Source of the DNA: Capitulum mitella | Lineage: Eukaryota > Arthropoda > Thecostraca > Pollicipedomorpha > Pollicipedidae | Reading direction: 5' to 3' | Assembly: GCA_030062745.1 (NCBI GenBank) | Contig: CP099842.1 | Span: forward strand, 24,275,822-24,339,821 | DNA: 64,000 bases | Shown here: positions 55,572 through 64,000 of the stretch, piece by piece | How the letters are laid out: every line of letters starts with the position of its first letter | Numbering within the stretch: the stretch's first letter is position 1 | Program-made: the position numbers and the translations under genes | Notes under the pieces: generated by a model | The model's input: only the letters and a program-made list of their open reading frames with translations | Database searches by the model: none | What the model was told of the DNA's origin: nothing

Positions 55572-55608
55572 TATAAGAGCGCGTAACGCGGCGGGCCGGC
55601 AGTGCAGT
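55572..55608 (+). promoter_or_regulatory. TATA box and initiator of the acid phosphatase gene
   Basis: TATAAG at 55572-55577 lies about 30 bases before GCAGT at 55604-55608, an arthropod-type initiator. The ATG follows at 55629. The spacing fits a focused core promoter with a 5' UTR of about 25 bases. Confidence 0.72.
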
Positions 55609-55628
55609 CTGGCGACAGTGAGACCACG

Positions 55629-56745
55629 ATGGCGTTCGCGACGAGAGACGTGACCTCGGCCGGAGGACTGGTGCTGCTGGCGGCTTTGGCGGTCGCCTCG
55701 GCGGCGGCCGCCGAACAGCCGCTGCTGCAGGTGCAGGCCGTGTGCCGACACGGCGCGCGCGCGCCGCTGACGACGTACCCGACAGACCCGCACGCCGGCC
55801 TGCAGTGGGAGAACGGCGCCAGCAACCTGGTGCCGGCCGGCGTGGCCGACCAGTTCAAGCTGGGCGCCTTCCTGCGGCGGCGGCTACGGCGAGCTCGTGT
55901 CGCGGCACTCGTGCGCCGGCCTGTGCGTCGTCGCGTCGGAGCGCAACCGCACCAACGAATCGGCGCGCGCCGTCCTGCTCGGCCTGTTCGACGGCACGCC
56001 CCGCGGCCGGCACGCGCGCTACGGCGGCGGCCTGCTGCCTCCGCACGAGCCGCTCTGCCCGATTACCACGCTGCGGGAGCGGTCTGACTATGTCCTGCGG
56101 CTGATCTCGGCCGAGCGCTGCCCGCGCCTCATACTCGGCATCGAGGCGGCGCTGCGCGCCACGCCGGAGTACGCCGCCGACGTGCCGGCGCTGAAGCGCG
56201 CGCTGCGCCAGCATGCCGGCCTGGCCAACGCCAGCTCGGTCGACCTGGTCGAGGTGTTCGACGTGCTGCGCACGCAGCGCGAGCTGGGCCTGCGCCTACC
56301 GGCCTGGGTTGAGCGGCCGCTGGGCGGCGCCACCATCTACGCGAAGATGGAGCGCTTCTTCGCGCTGGCGTTCGGCAGCCAGGGCGCGCTTCCGCTGCGC
56401 CGGCTGTCGGCAGGCGGCCTGCTGCGCACCCTCCTGGACAACATGCGGCCGGAGGGGCCGAGCGCCGCCCTCTTCGCCGCGCACGACACGACGCTGGCCG
56501 CTCTGGAGGCGTCACTGGGCGTCTACTCCGGCCCGCTGCCGACCTCCAGCTGCCTGCTGCTGGAGCTGCGCGCGGCGGACGGCGGAGGCCGCACCGTCCG
56601 CCTCCTGAGGCGCAACGGCGCCACCGGTGGTGTGAAGGCGCTCGACCTCGGCTGCGGCAGCCTCGACTGCCCGCTGGAGACGCTCAAGCGGCTGCCCTGG
56701 CTGCCCGGCAGCGTCGAGGAGGTGAAGCAGGCTTGCCAGCTGTAG
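55629..56745 (+). CDS. Histidine acid phosphatase, secreted or lysosomal type, single exon with one frameshift
   Basis: It hydrolyses phosphomonoesters at acid pH through a phosphohistidine. ATG at 55629 (CCACGATGG) follows a TATA promoter. A hydrophobic signal peptide ends near AAAAEQ (residue ~29). The catalytic RHGARAP follows VQAVC, then DPHAGLQWENG and a GVADQFKLGAFL helix. The second catalytic motif AAHDTTLAAL lies at about 56475-56505. Cys-rich C-terminus ends at TAG 56743. About 372 codons, normal for the family. The frame shifts by one extra base at about 55875-55886 in a (CGG)n run; the part after YGELVSRH is intact. The usual Arg-Ser pair of the third motif reads VVASERNRT, so one substrate Arg may be absent. 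No introns, unlike neighbouring genes. Could be a retrocopy, or a functional gene with an assembly error. Confidence 0.9.
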
Positions 56746-58396
56746 GCGGGCCGAACGCCACAGGAGCTGTCGGAAGCATTGGGAGGGGGGGGGAGGGAGG
56801 GGACGGACCACGGCGAATGACGTTGAGCTTTGACGAGGGTAACGGGTGGTGCCGGTGCTCGCAGCACGCGGGCGTGTCGCAGGTAGCGTCTGGGCTCTGG
56901 TGGTCTGTCCGGCCGCTGGTCCCTTTATGCCGTCACGAGCGCGGACGGTGCTGTCGTCTCCCGCCGCAGCCGTCACGGGTATGATATTCTCTCTCCCCCA
57001 CAGACACATCACTCAGGCTGGGGTTGTGAGGTCAGTCATCAGTTGATATTACCTAGTACCTTGCACGTTTCCGATCTGTTTCTGCGTCTCGCCGATCTCT
57101 GCAGTTCTGATCAGAACGGATCCCATTGTGCAGGATTCTGTCATTGTTTTACGGCGTCGCGCGCCACCAGAGCCGCGGTCCGACATGCAAGCGACCGTCC
57201 GCTCTGCTTGCATGTCGGACCCCGGAGCTCAGTTTGGTATTGGGCAACGCCATTGGCTTTGTCTCGTGGTTCGTTCCGATATACGGCGATTCCGTCCAGC
57301 AGTGGTGCGTGGTTTTGTTACCAGGATGGTGGTGGTGACTGTGCGTCCGCTATTCACTAGCGTCCCTGGATGTACGCATCCGTATGTGTGCTGTGCGTCA
57401 CGATTCAACCGTCTGCTGTGGCATGATTCAACAAACGGTAAAGGCATATATTCGTGAGAGTGGTGCAGGCAAGGTAGAATATAATGTTGTAAACCCTCGA
57501 ATGATGTGTGGCAAGAGGAAAAATGAGTAACTGAACTTAAGTATGTTAAAGTCTTAACGCAAGCAGCGTCGATTTGTATTCTTTTGAGAAGGCCCTGACC
57601 CACCCAGTGTTGGTCTGCCCCGCCCCTCACGTTGGTCTGCCCCCTCCCCCAATATTTTCTGCCGTTTTGAAATGAAAATGAGTAATAGTAACGAAAAGAA
57701 CGGCCGTAATAGATAAAACGTAGGCAGAAAGTAAACAATAAAGCCTAAAGCCATGCATGAATCTATCTTTCTATCTTCCATCTATATACATGCCAATATA
57801 CATGGTGGTTACCGCAAATTTTTATTTGATAAATAGTAGCGAAAAAACTAATAAATTTTCGTTGGTCAAAATAAAGTGGACTTAATCCGTTAAGAAACCC
57901 ACATTTGAGAGAGAATAGGCTGTCGGACCCTCGGTTCGCCCCCCCCCCCCATTTGCAGAAATCGACGACCCTGTTAAACGCTGCCAGAAATGTTGATCCC
58001 GCACATCCAGTATGAGCTGGACGACACGTGGCTGTGAGCTATTGTATGATTTTGCAGACGGTATAGTTACGGTATTCGTGAAAGTGGTACGTACAATTTT
58101 GTAACCTGCGTGTGCTGTAAACCTGTGAATGAGTTGTGTCGCAGAAGGAAAAATAAACGGTTGAACCTAAGTCTGCTGTAGTTCAAATGCTGCCAGAGGC
58201 CTTGGTCCTATACATCCAGTTTAGGGGTCCCCGGGAAGGCCCTTCCTTGCAATATCTTAGTCAACGAAACTATTTGTCTTACCGGTATCCTGCCATTTTA
58301 CTCAAGCTTCGGAGCGAAAACAACTGCTACTGGGCTTTTTCTGCCGACAATGAATTGTTGTTCGCGATGTGCGTCTCGAAGGCGAAATCGTACGTC

Positions 58397-58400
<4 letters not shown>
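56746..58400. other. Intergenic DNA after the phosphatase
   Basis: No gene found. It holds a perfect 16-bp inverted repeat (57177-57221) and CCCCGCCCC/CCCCCTCCCCC-rich segments. First AATAAA-type signals are far away (57738, 58151). Confidence 0.5.
57177..57221. repeat. Perfect 16-bp inverted repeat with 13-base loop
   Basis: GGTCCGACATGCAAGC (57177-57192) and its exact complement GCTTGCATGTCGGACC (57206-57221). Confidence 0.93.

Positions 58401-58460
<60 letters not shown>
58401..58460. repeat. (TA)30 microsatellite
   Basis: Sixty bases of uninterrupted TA followed by GTGAGAGAGAGAG; lies just right of coordinate 58400 and next to the Tc1-like remnant. Confidence 0.98.
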
Positions 58461-58464
<4 letters not shown>

Positions 58465-58555
58465 GAGAGAGAGCCCCATGTGCTAGCTCTGTTGGCGCTA
58501 CACAAAGAGCAGTGGTGACAACAAATACGTTGCTCATCAGCGTCGTACTCACGTC

Positions 58556-59236
58556 CTAATATTTTATCACACCACAGTGAGCCTTGATGACCTGAAGACG
58601 GCTGGGCATCTGCTGGGCAATGGTTTGGAAGTAATACTGCTCTATGTTTATCATCCATATGTTTCTGAGAGCCTCCTGTAGACGGGGCACAGATGACGTG
58701 TCGTGGCTGTGCAGTTTCCCCTTCATGCAATACCAGGCATTTTCGGTGGGGTTTAGGTTCAGAGGGTTCCCAGGCCATTCTAAAACAGGAAAGGAGCTGT
58801 CTTTGAGGAATTTTGACACTATTTTCGACTCGTGGCTGGGGACAGAGTCGTGCATGAAGACGCTGGACTGGTGACATGTATACGCAGGAAGGAATAATCC
58901 TCCAAATCATAGATATTTTGTGCATTTCCTTGTCGTCGTTTCGCTTTTTGGAAGGAAATCAATTCCTTCCAGAGCCGAAACGCCATTGAAACAACCCCAC
59001 ACCATGACTGAATTGGGGTGTCTAGCAATCTCCAACGAATGCAGCGAATCATACATGTCGGACCTCTTGGGACGTTGGACTTTCCCCTTCCAGTGCTCAA
59101 CAGGACATACTTTGACCTTATTGACAAACCCGAAACGTTGTTTCTTCATGCATACGATTTTTGGTTGCTGCACGGGACAGCATCTTGAGGTTCTCCAGTA
59201 GCTTGTCCTGAACTGTACGCCCGGATACATTTCCAA
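58556..59236 (-). pseudogene. Tc1/mariner transposase remnant
   Basis: Two fragments in different frames on the - strand. The upper one (59236-58907) holds HPNSVMVWGCF, the region of the second catalytic Asp. The lower one (58855-58556) has MHDSVPSHESK, VLEWPGNPLNLNPTENAW and a typical C-terminus, with the third acid as Glu in PTENAW. The frame change lies between 58907 and 58855. The N-terminal DNA-binding part is missing or unrecognisable. TA microsatellites flank both sides (58401-58460 and 59306-59341). No terminal repeats identified. Confidence 0.87.
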
Positions 59237-59302
59237 GGAGGTCTGGATGGGATTTTTTTCCAGTTAAGCGGCACTAATTCAGGATATATGTATATTACAT
59301 AT

Positions 59303-59305
<3 letters not shown>

Positions 59306-59341
<36 letters not shown>
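59306..59341. repeat. (TA)n microsatellite
   Basis: About 18 TA units. Confidence 0.97.
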
Positions 59342-59343
<2 letters not shown>

Positions 59344-59406
59344 CTCTTAAATCCGAATCTTAAATACGATCCGAACGTTAAATCCGAATGTCTTAAATAT
59401 GTTACA

Positions 59407-59486
59407 CTTGAATCCGAACGTTCTGACGCCATGGGTACGAGGTGCTCCAACGTCCATACAGTGCCATGAGTGGGCGTGTTATACAT

Positions 59487-59554
<68 letters not shown>

Positions 59555-59627
59555 CACGAGAGTGAATGGTTCCATAAGAGTGAATGGACGTTGGAGCACC
59601 TTTGGCAGCGGAACGTTCAGATTTAAG
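59407..59627. mobile_element. Foldback/MITE-like element with an (AC)n(AT)n core
   Basis: Left arm 59407-59458 (CTTGAATCCGAACGTTC ... GGTGCTCCAACGTCCAT) is the inverse of right arm 59585-59627 (TGGACGTTGGAGCACC ... GAACGTTCAGATTTAAG). The centre is a microsatellite: AC at 59485-59507 then AT to 59552. Confidence 0.75.
59485..59552. repeat. (AC)n(AT)n compound microsatellite
   Basis: About 11 AC units then about 22 AT units. Confidence 0.97.
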
Positions 59628-59825
59628 GGCTTCAGATCATTTTTAAGTCATTTTATTTACTTGCAGTCAAAGCCGCAGACTCAGGGCCGGATACAAGGGG
59701 GATGGACAAGCGAGCCCCCTCCCCACTCGTCCTCCCCCCTCCCCCTCCTTGGATCCGGCCCTCCTCCTCTTGGGCTCCACGGTGAGGGAGGATCGAAGTG
59801 TATTTTCGTTCCGTCCCCTTGGCAT

Positions 59826-59866
59826 TTTGGCGTTCTTACCCGCCTTCGGCGGGTAAGAACGCCAAA
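59826..59866. repeat. Perfect 19-bp hairpin with TTC loop
   Basis: TTTGGCGTTCTTACCCGCC (59826-59844), TTC, then the exact complement (59848-59866). Confidence 0.93.
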
Positions 59867-60054
59867 TACGAAACCCTTAGCTGCTAAAGGTGGGTAAAAA
59901 CATGGGCAGCCGTTCACGGACAAACGATGCCCGTGGATACAAAGGCACTCTGTCGATAAAGCGCGCACGTGTGACATGTTGCACCCTTGTGCTAAGACGT
60001 AGGCATTGTGATATTAAAAAGAAGTTTCATTAACATCGATGAAACGGACATAAC

Positions 60055-60250
60055 ATAGGTCATGTGCGCCCCGTCCTTGAAAAGGCACAGATAACGCAGT
60101 TATGTGACACAGTTGGGACGTAGATGACACAGAGGCGCCCTTGCGATAGTGTACGGGCGCCATGACGTTGAAAAGGCGCCCCGGTGACACAAAGGAGGCA
60201 TCCTCCGTGACGGGGCATGACACCAAAGACGTAAGAACAGGAAGGACCAG
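60055..60250. repeat. GGCGCCCC-GTGACAC degenerate minisatellite, left block
   Basis: Units of about 45-55 bases with TTGAAAAGGCGCCCCGGTGACAC variants. It matches the block at 63290-63640. Confidence 0.7.
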
Positions 60251-60683
60251 AGGATCCTTGGCCACGCACTTCTGGAAGTGAGAGCCCAGCAATGCTTAAT
60301 CGACCCTCCACTTTTGGGCGATTTTTGCTGACAATAAAAACATAAAAATCAAGGCAACCATGGTGTACCAAACCAAGTCCGCCAGATCACCGGGGCACCG
60401 GGAACGCGATAACTGCCGAAAGGCCGCTTTTTAGCAAAAACAGCAGCTTTAGAGGCGAATGCCTACTTTGCTGATCAATTGGGTAGATAAAACGCATCGA
60501 CTGATTTTCATTTTAAAGTGCCGTAGTATGGTATCGGTGTGGTGCAGGAATGTGTGGCCGTGTTCTGTGAACCAGTGAAGACGGCGAACCCTGCCTGTCT
60601 TCGTTTTCGTTGATAATTCCAACAATTATAGCGATGACGTCGATGAAACTTTGCAGATCATGTCAAAACAAAAACTGCAAGTC

Positions 60684-61015
60684 GTGTCAGTAGCTCAGTC
60701 GGTAGTGCATCTGCCACTGCTCCCATTCCCGGCAAAGAGGGTTCGAGTCGCCTCGGCGCTCGCTGTTTGTCCCGTAGGTCTCTTGGTGGCTGACCTGGAG
60801 AGAGACTGGCTACCGTCCCACCATGTCCTTCATATCGGCGCGTTAAACTTTCGTCCCCAAATTCTGCCGTTAAGCGGGAACTTCGCGATCGGGTCTGGCT
60901 CGTTCGCTATCGGTAAGAGCGTGACAGGGATCAGAGTCCGCGTAACGAGCACTGCTTAACGCGGACTCTGGTCCCAAAACACCCTGCCAAACCACTCGGG
61001 TCGAATTTATATAAG
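60684..61015 (+). mobile_element. tRNA-derived SINE, well-preserved head
   Basis: A box TAGCTCAGTCGG at 60691-60702 and B box GGGTTCGAGTC at 60739-60749. The body ends CACCCTGCCAAACCACTCGG and an A-rich tail at about 61013. Shares its 3' body with 22449-22765. Confidence 0.87.
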
Positions 61016-61020
61016 AAAAA

Positions 61021-62248
61021 AAGAGTCGTTATTCCATCGTAAGAACCGATTTCTGGAAAAGATCCGGTCTAAGTCGGATGAAAATTAAAGATACTCCCCG
61101 TAGGTGGCAACGCTTCGAAGCCTGATACCGGGGACGCCCGGATAGAGGCTCTGAGACCTCCAATCACGTCTTGCCACGTGTCACACTATGGACCGCGCTG
61201 ACACGAGGCGCTGGGCCCGCCTGGTTGTCGGAGGCATAGGCGCACACAAGAGGGAACAGACATTACATCCGAGAGCCTCCTTCGGGCCATCGGTCGGAAT
61301 TACTGAAACGCATGTCTCAACGCAAATTATTAAGGAAGTTATAAATAATTGAGCTACTTGCAATAAAATCATTCTAATGTCTGCCCTTCTGCGCTTGGTT
61401 GCGCCCCTGATTGGAGAAATGTGGCAGAACAGTTCGGCTGACGGGCATGTGTGCACTTAAATGCTCTGGTCATGAATATTATTAAATTACTGATGTCGTC
61501 GCATTTGAATAACAACATGCCTGGGGAAGTTCAGACCAAACACATTGTATCGGATCATCCTGGGAATCAAGTTAAAAGACGCAGATGCATACGGGGCTTA
61601 GCTGCTTAGCAGTGCAGAGCTGCTTTGTTGTTTTTTTATATATTTTCTGTTCTTACGGAAAATTTGCGGTTTTGAAATCTTTGTGCTACTTCATACAACC
61701 GCGAACCTATTTCCGGAAATCCAGAATCCGCAATCAAGAATAGTGAAGACAAATATGGCTCGACGCCGACAGCTGTGACTAAGGCTTGTGTCTGCTACAC
61801 GAGAATGGTATCCAATCAGGGCTCCCTTCCCAGCCAAACGTTAGCATTTGGTCAGGTCAGTCGACAACTCAAGAAGATGGATAAGACATTGGTAAAGAGG
61901 GCGGTAGTATCGAAACACTGTCAGTCAAAACTTCCGGGCTTAAACGCCCCGTTAATCTGGAATTACTTCACTGGGTGGTGAGTTCAGCGTCCAAACAGCA
62001 ATTTTCATTTGTATCGAGTTTGTTTCCGTAAAGTAATGCCACCAAAGCAATGAAAATACTTTGAAAAGCATTTACCTGAAGCTATGTTTTCGAGTTAGTG
62101 CAATTCATTAATTTATTATTGCCATAAAAGTTATCTGTTCGGAGCGGAATCGAAAAAAACGCATGACGCAATACTTAGGGTTTAAAAAACATAAAACGGC
62201 TGAATAAATAGCATTTCCCACCAATGCGCAGCAGCTGAGATCAGGCAC
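61021..62248. other. Intergenic DNA, nothing recognised
   Basis: AT-rich; the longest open frames are under 95 codons and show no domain. Confidence 0.5.
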
Positions 62249-62795
62249 GCTGCCAGGAATTTCCTCGGGGGAGACAAATGCCAAATTTTGTCATATGCCA
62301 CTGGCATGTGACGAAATTTATGGGAACAAGTGGCAATTTTATGCAGATTACCTCGTGTTTAATGCACAGGAAAACATAAAATGTTTGCTCTTGCAACATA
62401 TCAGAGACGTACCCAAGGGGCCCATGGGGCCATGGCCCCCATGAGCCAAGTGGTGCTCATTAGATATATGGCGATTTCGCACGAATACGAAATAGTGATC
62501 ATGTACGTGTTGCAAAAGCAAACATATGCTTTCCTTTGCGTTAAATGTGACGTAAATCATATAAAATTGCCGTTTTTTTCCTATAAATTTCGTCAAATGC
62601 CAGTGGCATATGACGCGATTTGACATTTGGCTCCCCTCCGAGGAAAATCCTGGCTACGTGCCGGCAACATATATGTATGATCACGATTACGTATTCCTCC
62701 GAAACCACTGTATATCTAGTGCACACCTCTTGGCTCAGGGGCTATGGCCCCGCCTCCCCCCCCCTTTCCCCCGTTGGCTTCGTCCCTGGCTGAGA
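62249..62795. repeat. Interleaved inverted repeats (two pairs)
   Basis: Arm A (62249-62345: TTTCCTCGGGGGAGACAAATG ... TGCCACTGGCAT ... GAAATTTAT) is inverted at 62541-62652. Arm B (62395-62515: CATATCAGAGACGTACCC ... GAGCCAAGTGGTGCTCAT) is inverted at 62670-62790. The order is A, B, A', B'. Confidence 0.83.
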
Positions 62796-63289
62796 TGTCT
62801 AAGCCATCTTTCCAGAAGACCATTTTCTCTAAGAGCCACATTACTACTGTTCGTGCAAAGCAGACTAGAATGTATCGAAGGACAATTTAGTTTTATGCTG
62901 AACGTCAGTTTCTTTGAGTAACGAAACTTAGCCGTGGCATAGACCCCAGTTAAATCCACGTGACAGAGTCATTTGGGCGTTTAATGGAAATGATCTTTTG
63001 AATAAAAAACGAATCATGCCATGTACGTACCTACTACATGTTGTCATCGTGGCACAAACATTACTTATATCGGAAATCAATTTAAGCTTAGGTGGCTGAA
63101 ATCACAGACGAGTTCCTCATTTCGGCGGCAATGGGCTGTCAGTTGGCCCCTGTCCCCGACCCATACCACACTTTTTGAAACGTTGCTACGCATATGCATG
63201 ACACTCTCAAAAGTATGCCCAGCTGATATCGAGGAGGCGCTCACGTCATAGTATATGGATGACTTTTCGTTCGTATGACACCCGTATGA

Positions 63290-63860
63290 CACAAAAACGC
63301 CCCTTCGATGACGTAGCATTAAAAAGGTGCCCCTGTTATCAATAAGGTAGCCCACTATTTGAAAGGGCACCCTGGTGACATTGATAGGGAATCTGTATTG
63401 TAGTACATGTGCCACCTTGCGTTTTAAAGGCGCCCCTGTAACAACAAGGATGCACCCATGCGATGGAGTATTGGCACCCTGTCGCTCAAAAGGCGCCCCT
63501 TGACACCGCACGGACACCCATGTAATGCAGTATGAGTGGCCTGATGTTGAAAAGACGCTGGTGTGACACCAAGAACGTGCACCTGTGATGGAGTATGGGC
63601 GCACTGTCACTGGCAAGGTGCCATAAGCTCATCTCAGTCAAAGACCACGACACCTTATTGTTCAAAATAACGCCTTAGTAACATCGAAGAGGTACCAGCG
63701 TTCTGGAAATAGACCTTTTTTGCTGAAAAGGCTCCCTTGTGGAAAAGAGGCACAAAACCAGGCTTTACGTGCAGATTAGTGTTTGATTCAGTTTTTTTTA
63801 CGGACGAAATTTGCCCAGTGATTCAAAGGCGCCCCATCGTTACAGAGCACGAGGCATCGT
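63290..63860. repeat. GGCGCCCC-GTGACAC degenerate minisatellite, right block
   Basis: Units of about 50-60 bases: AAAAAGGTGCCCCTG, AAAGGCGCCCCTGTAACA, CAAAAGGCGCCCCTTGACACC, with GATGGAGTAT(G/T)GGC spacers. The rest to 64000 continues in weaker form. Confidence 0.78.
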
Positions 63861-64000
63861 GAACTCTTGTAATGAGACATGGGAACCACTCTTTTCAAAA
63901 TGCGTCCTTGCCACATGGAGGAATCGGCCATAACATAGCACATGTACAGTATAATATTTGTGTTCGTATATAACATGGACATCCAGTTTTCAATCGCGTG

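Noticed and set aside
59681..59977. - strand frame of 98 codons and + frame 59442-59897
   Set aside because: They run through microsatellites and the 19-bp hairpin, with no domain.

Overview
The window is eukaryotic nuclear DNA, most likely from an arthropod and possibly a crustacean. It has spliced genes of animal type (cilia/sperm, peroxisome, centrosome), several eukaryotic DNA-transposon families, tRNA-derived SINEs and a 12-unit AACCT/AGGTT track, which is the arthropod telomere motif. Exons are GC-rich. Introns and intergenic DNA are packed with minisatellites and old transposons. The species assignment is inference.

Left half (1-37.1 kb) is a cluster of four recognisable housekeeping or cytoskeletal genes. 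(1) The last two coding exons of a gamma-tubulin complex component 2 gene (TUBGCP2, + strand, to 1916). (2) A complete or nearly complete SHIPPO-repeat gene like ODF3/CIMAP1 (- strand, 6677-3663), convergent with TUBGCP2. (3) A complete five-exon peroxin-16 gene (PEX16, - strand, 17330-11941), all junction phases agreeing. Its first intron holds an opposite-strand candidate gene for a short-TM, Pro/Ala/Glu-rich protein (15806-16811). (4) A complete six-exon PAWR/Par-4 homologue (+ strand, 20507-37090) with two introns of about 7 kb.

Right half (37.1-64 kb) is mostly mobile and repeat DNA. A pogo/Tigger-like transposon with a PHD finger (44800-47692, TA duplication) sits inside a piggyBac-like TTAA-flanked non-autonomous element (44113-48221); an uninterrupted relative lies in PAWR intron 5 (33236-34479). 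A Merlin/ISXO2-like transposase with a recent-looking nonsense codon (51437-52351) is followed by the telomere-type track and splits a large degenerate minisatellite. A single-exon histidine acid phosphatase with TATA box and signal peptide (55629-56745) carries one frameshift. A decayed Tc1/mariner transposase (59236-58556), microsatellites, foldback elements and SINEs fill the end.

The most unusual pattern is that tandem repeats repeatedly abut or contain splice sites of the conserved genes: TUBGCP2, ODF3-like, PEX16 (two exons) and PAWR (a donor and an acceptor). In the ODF3-like gene the 42-bp unit keeps the reading frame open and each copy carries a usable AG, so one gene could make proteins differing by 14-residue steps.
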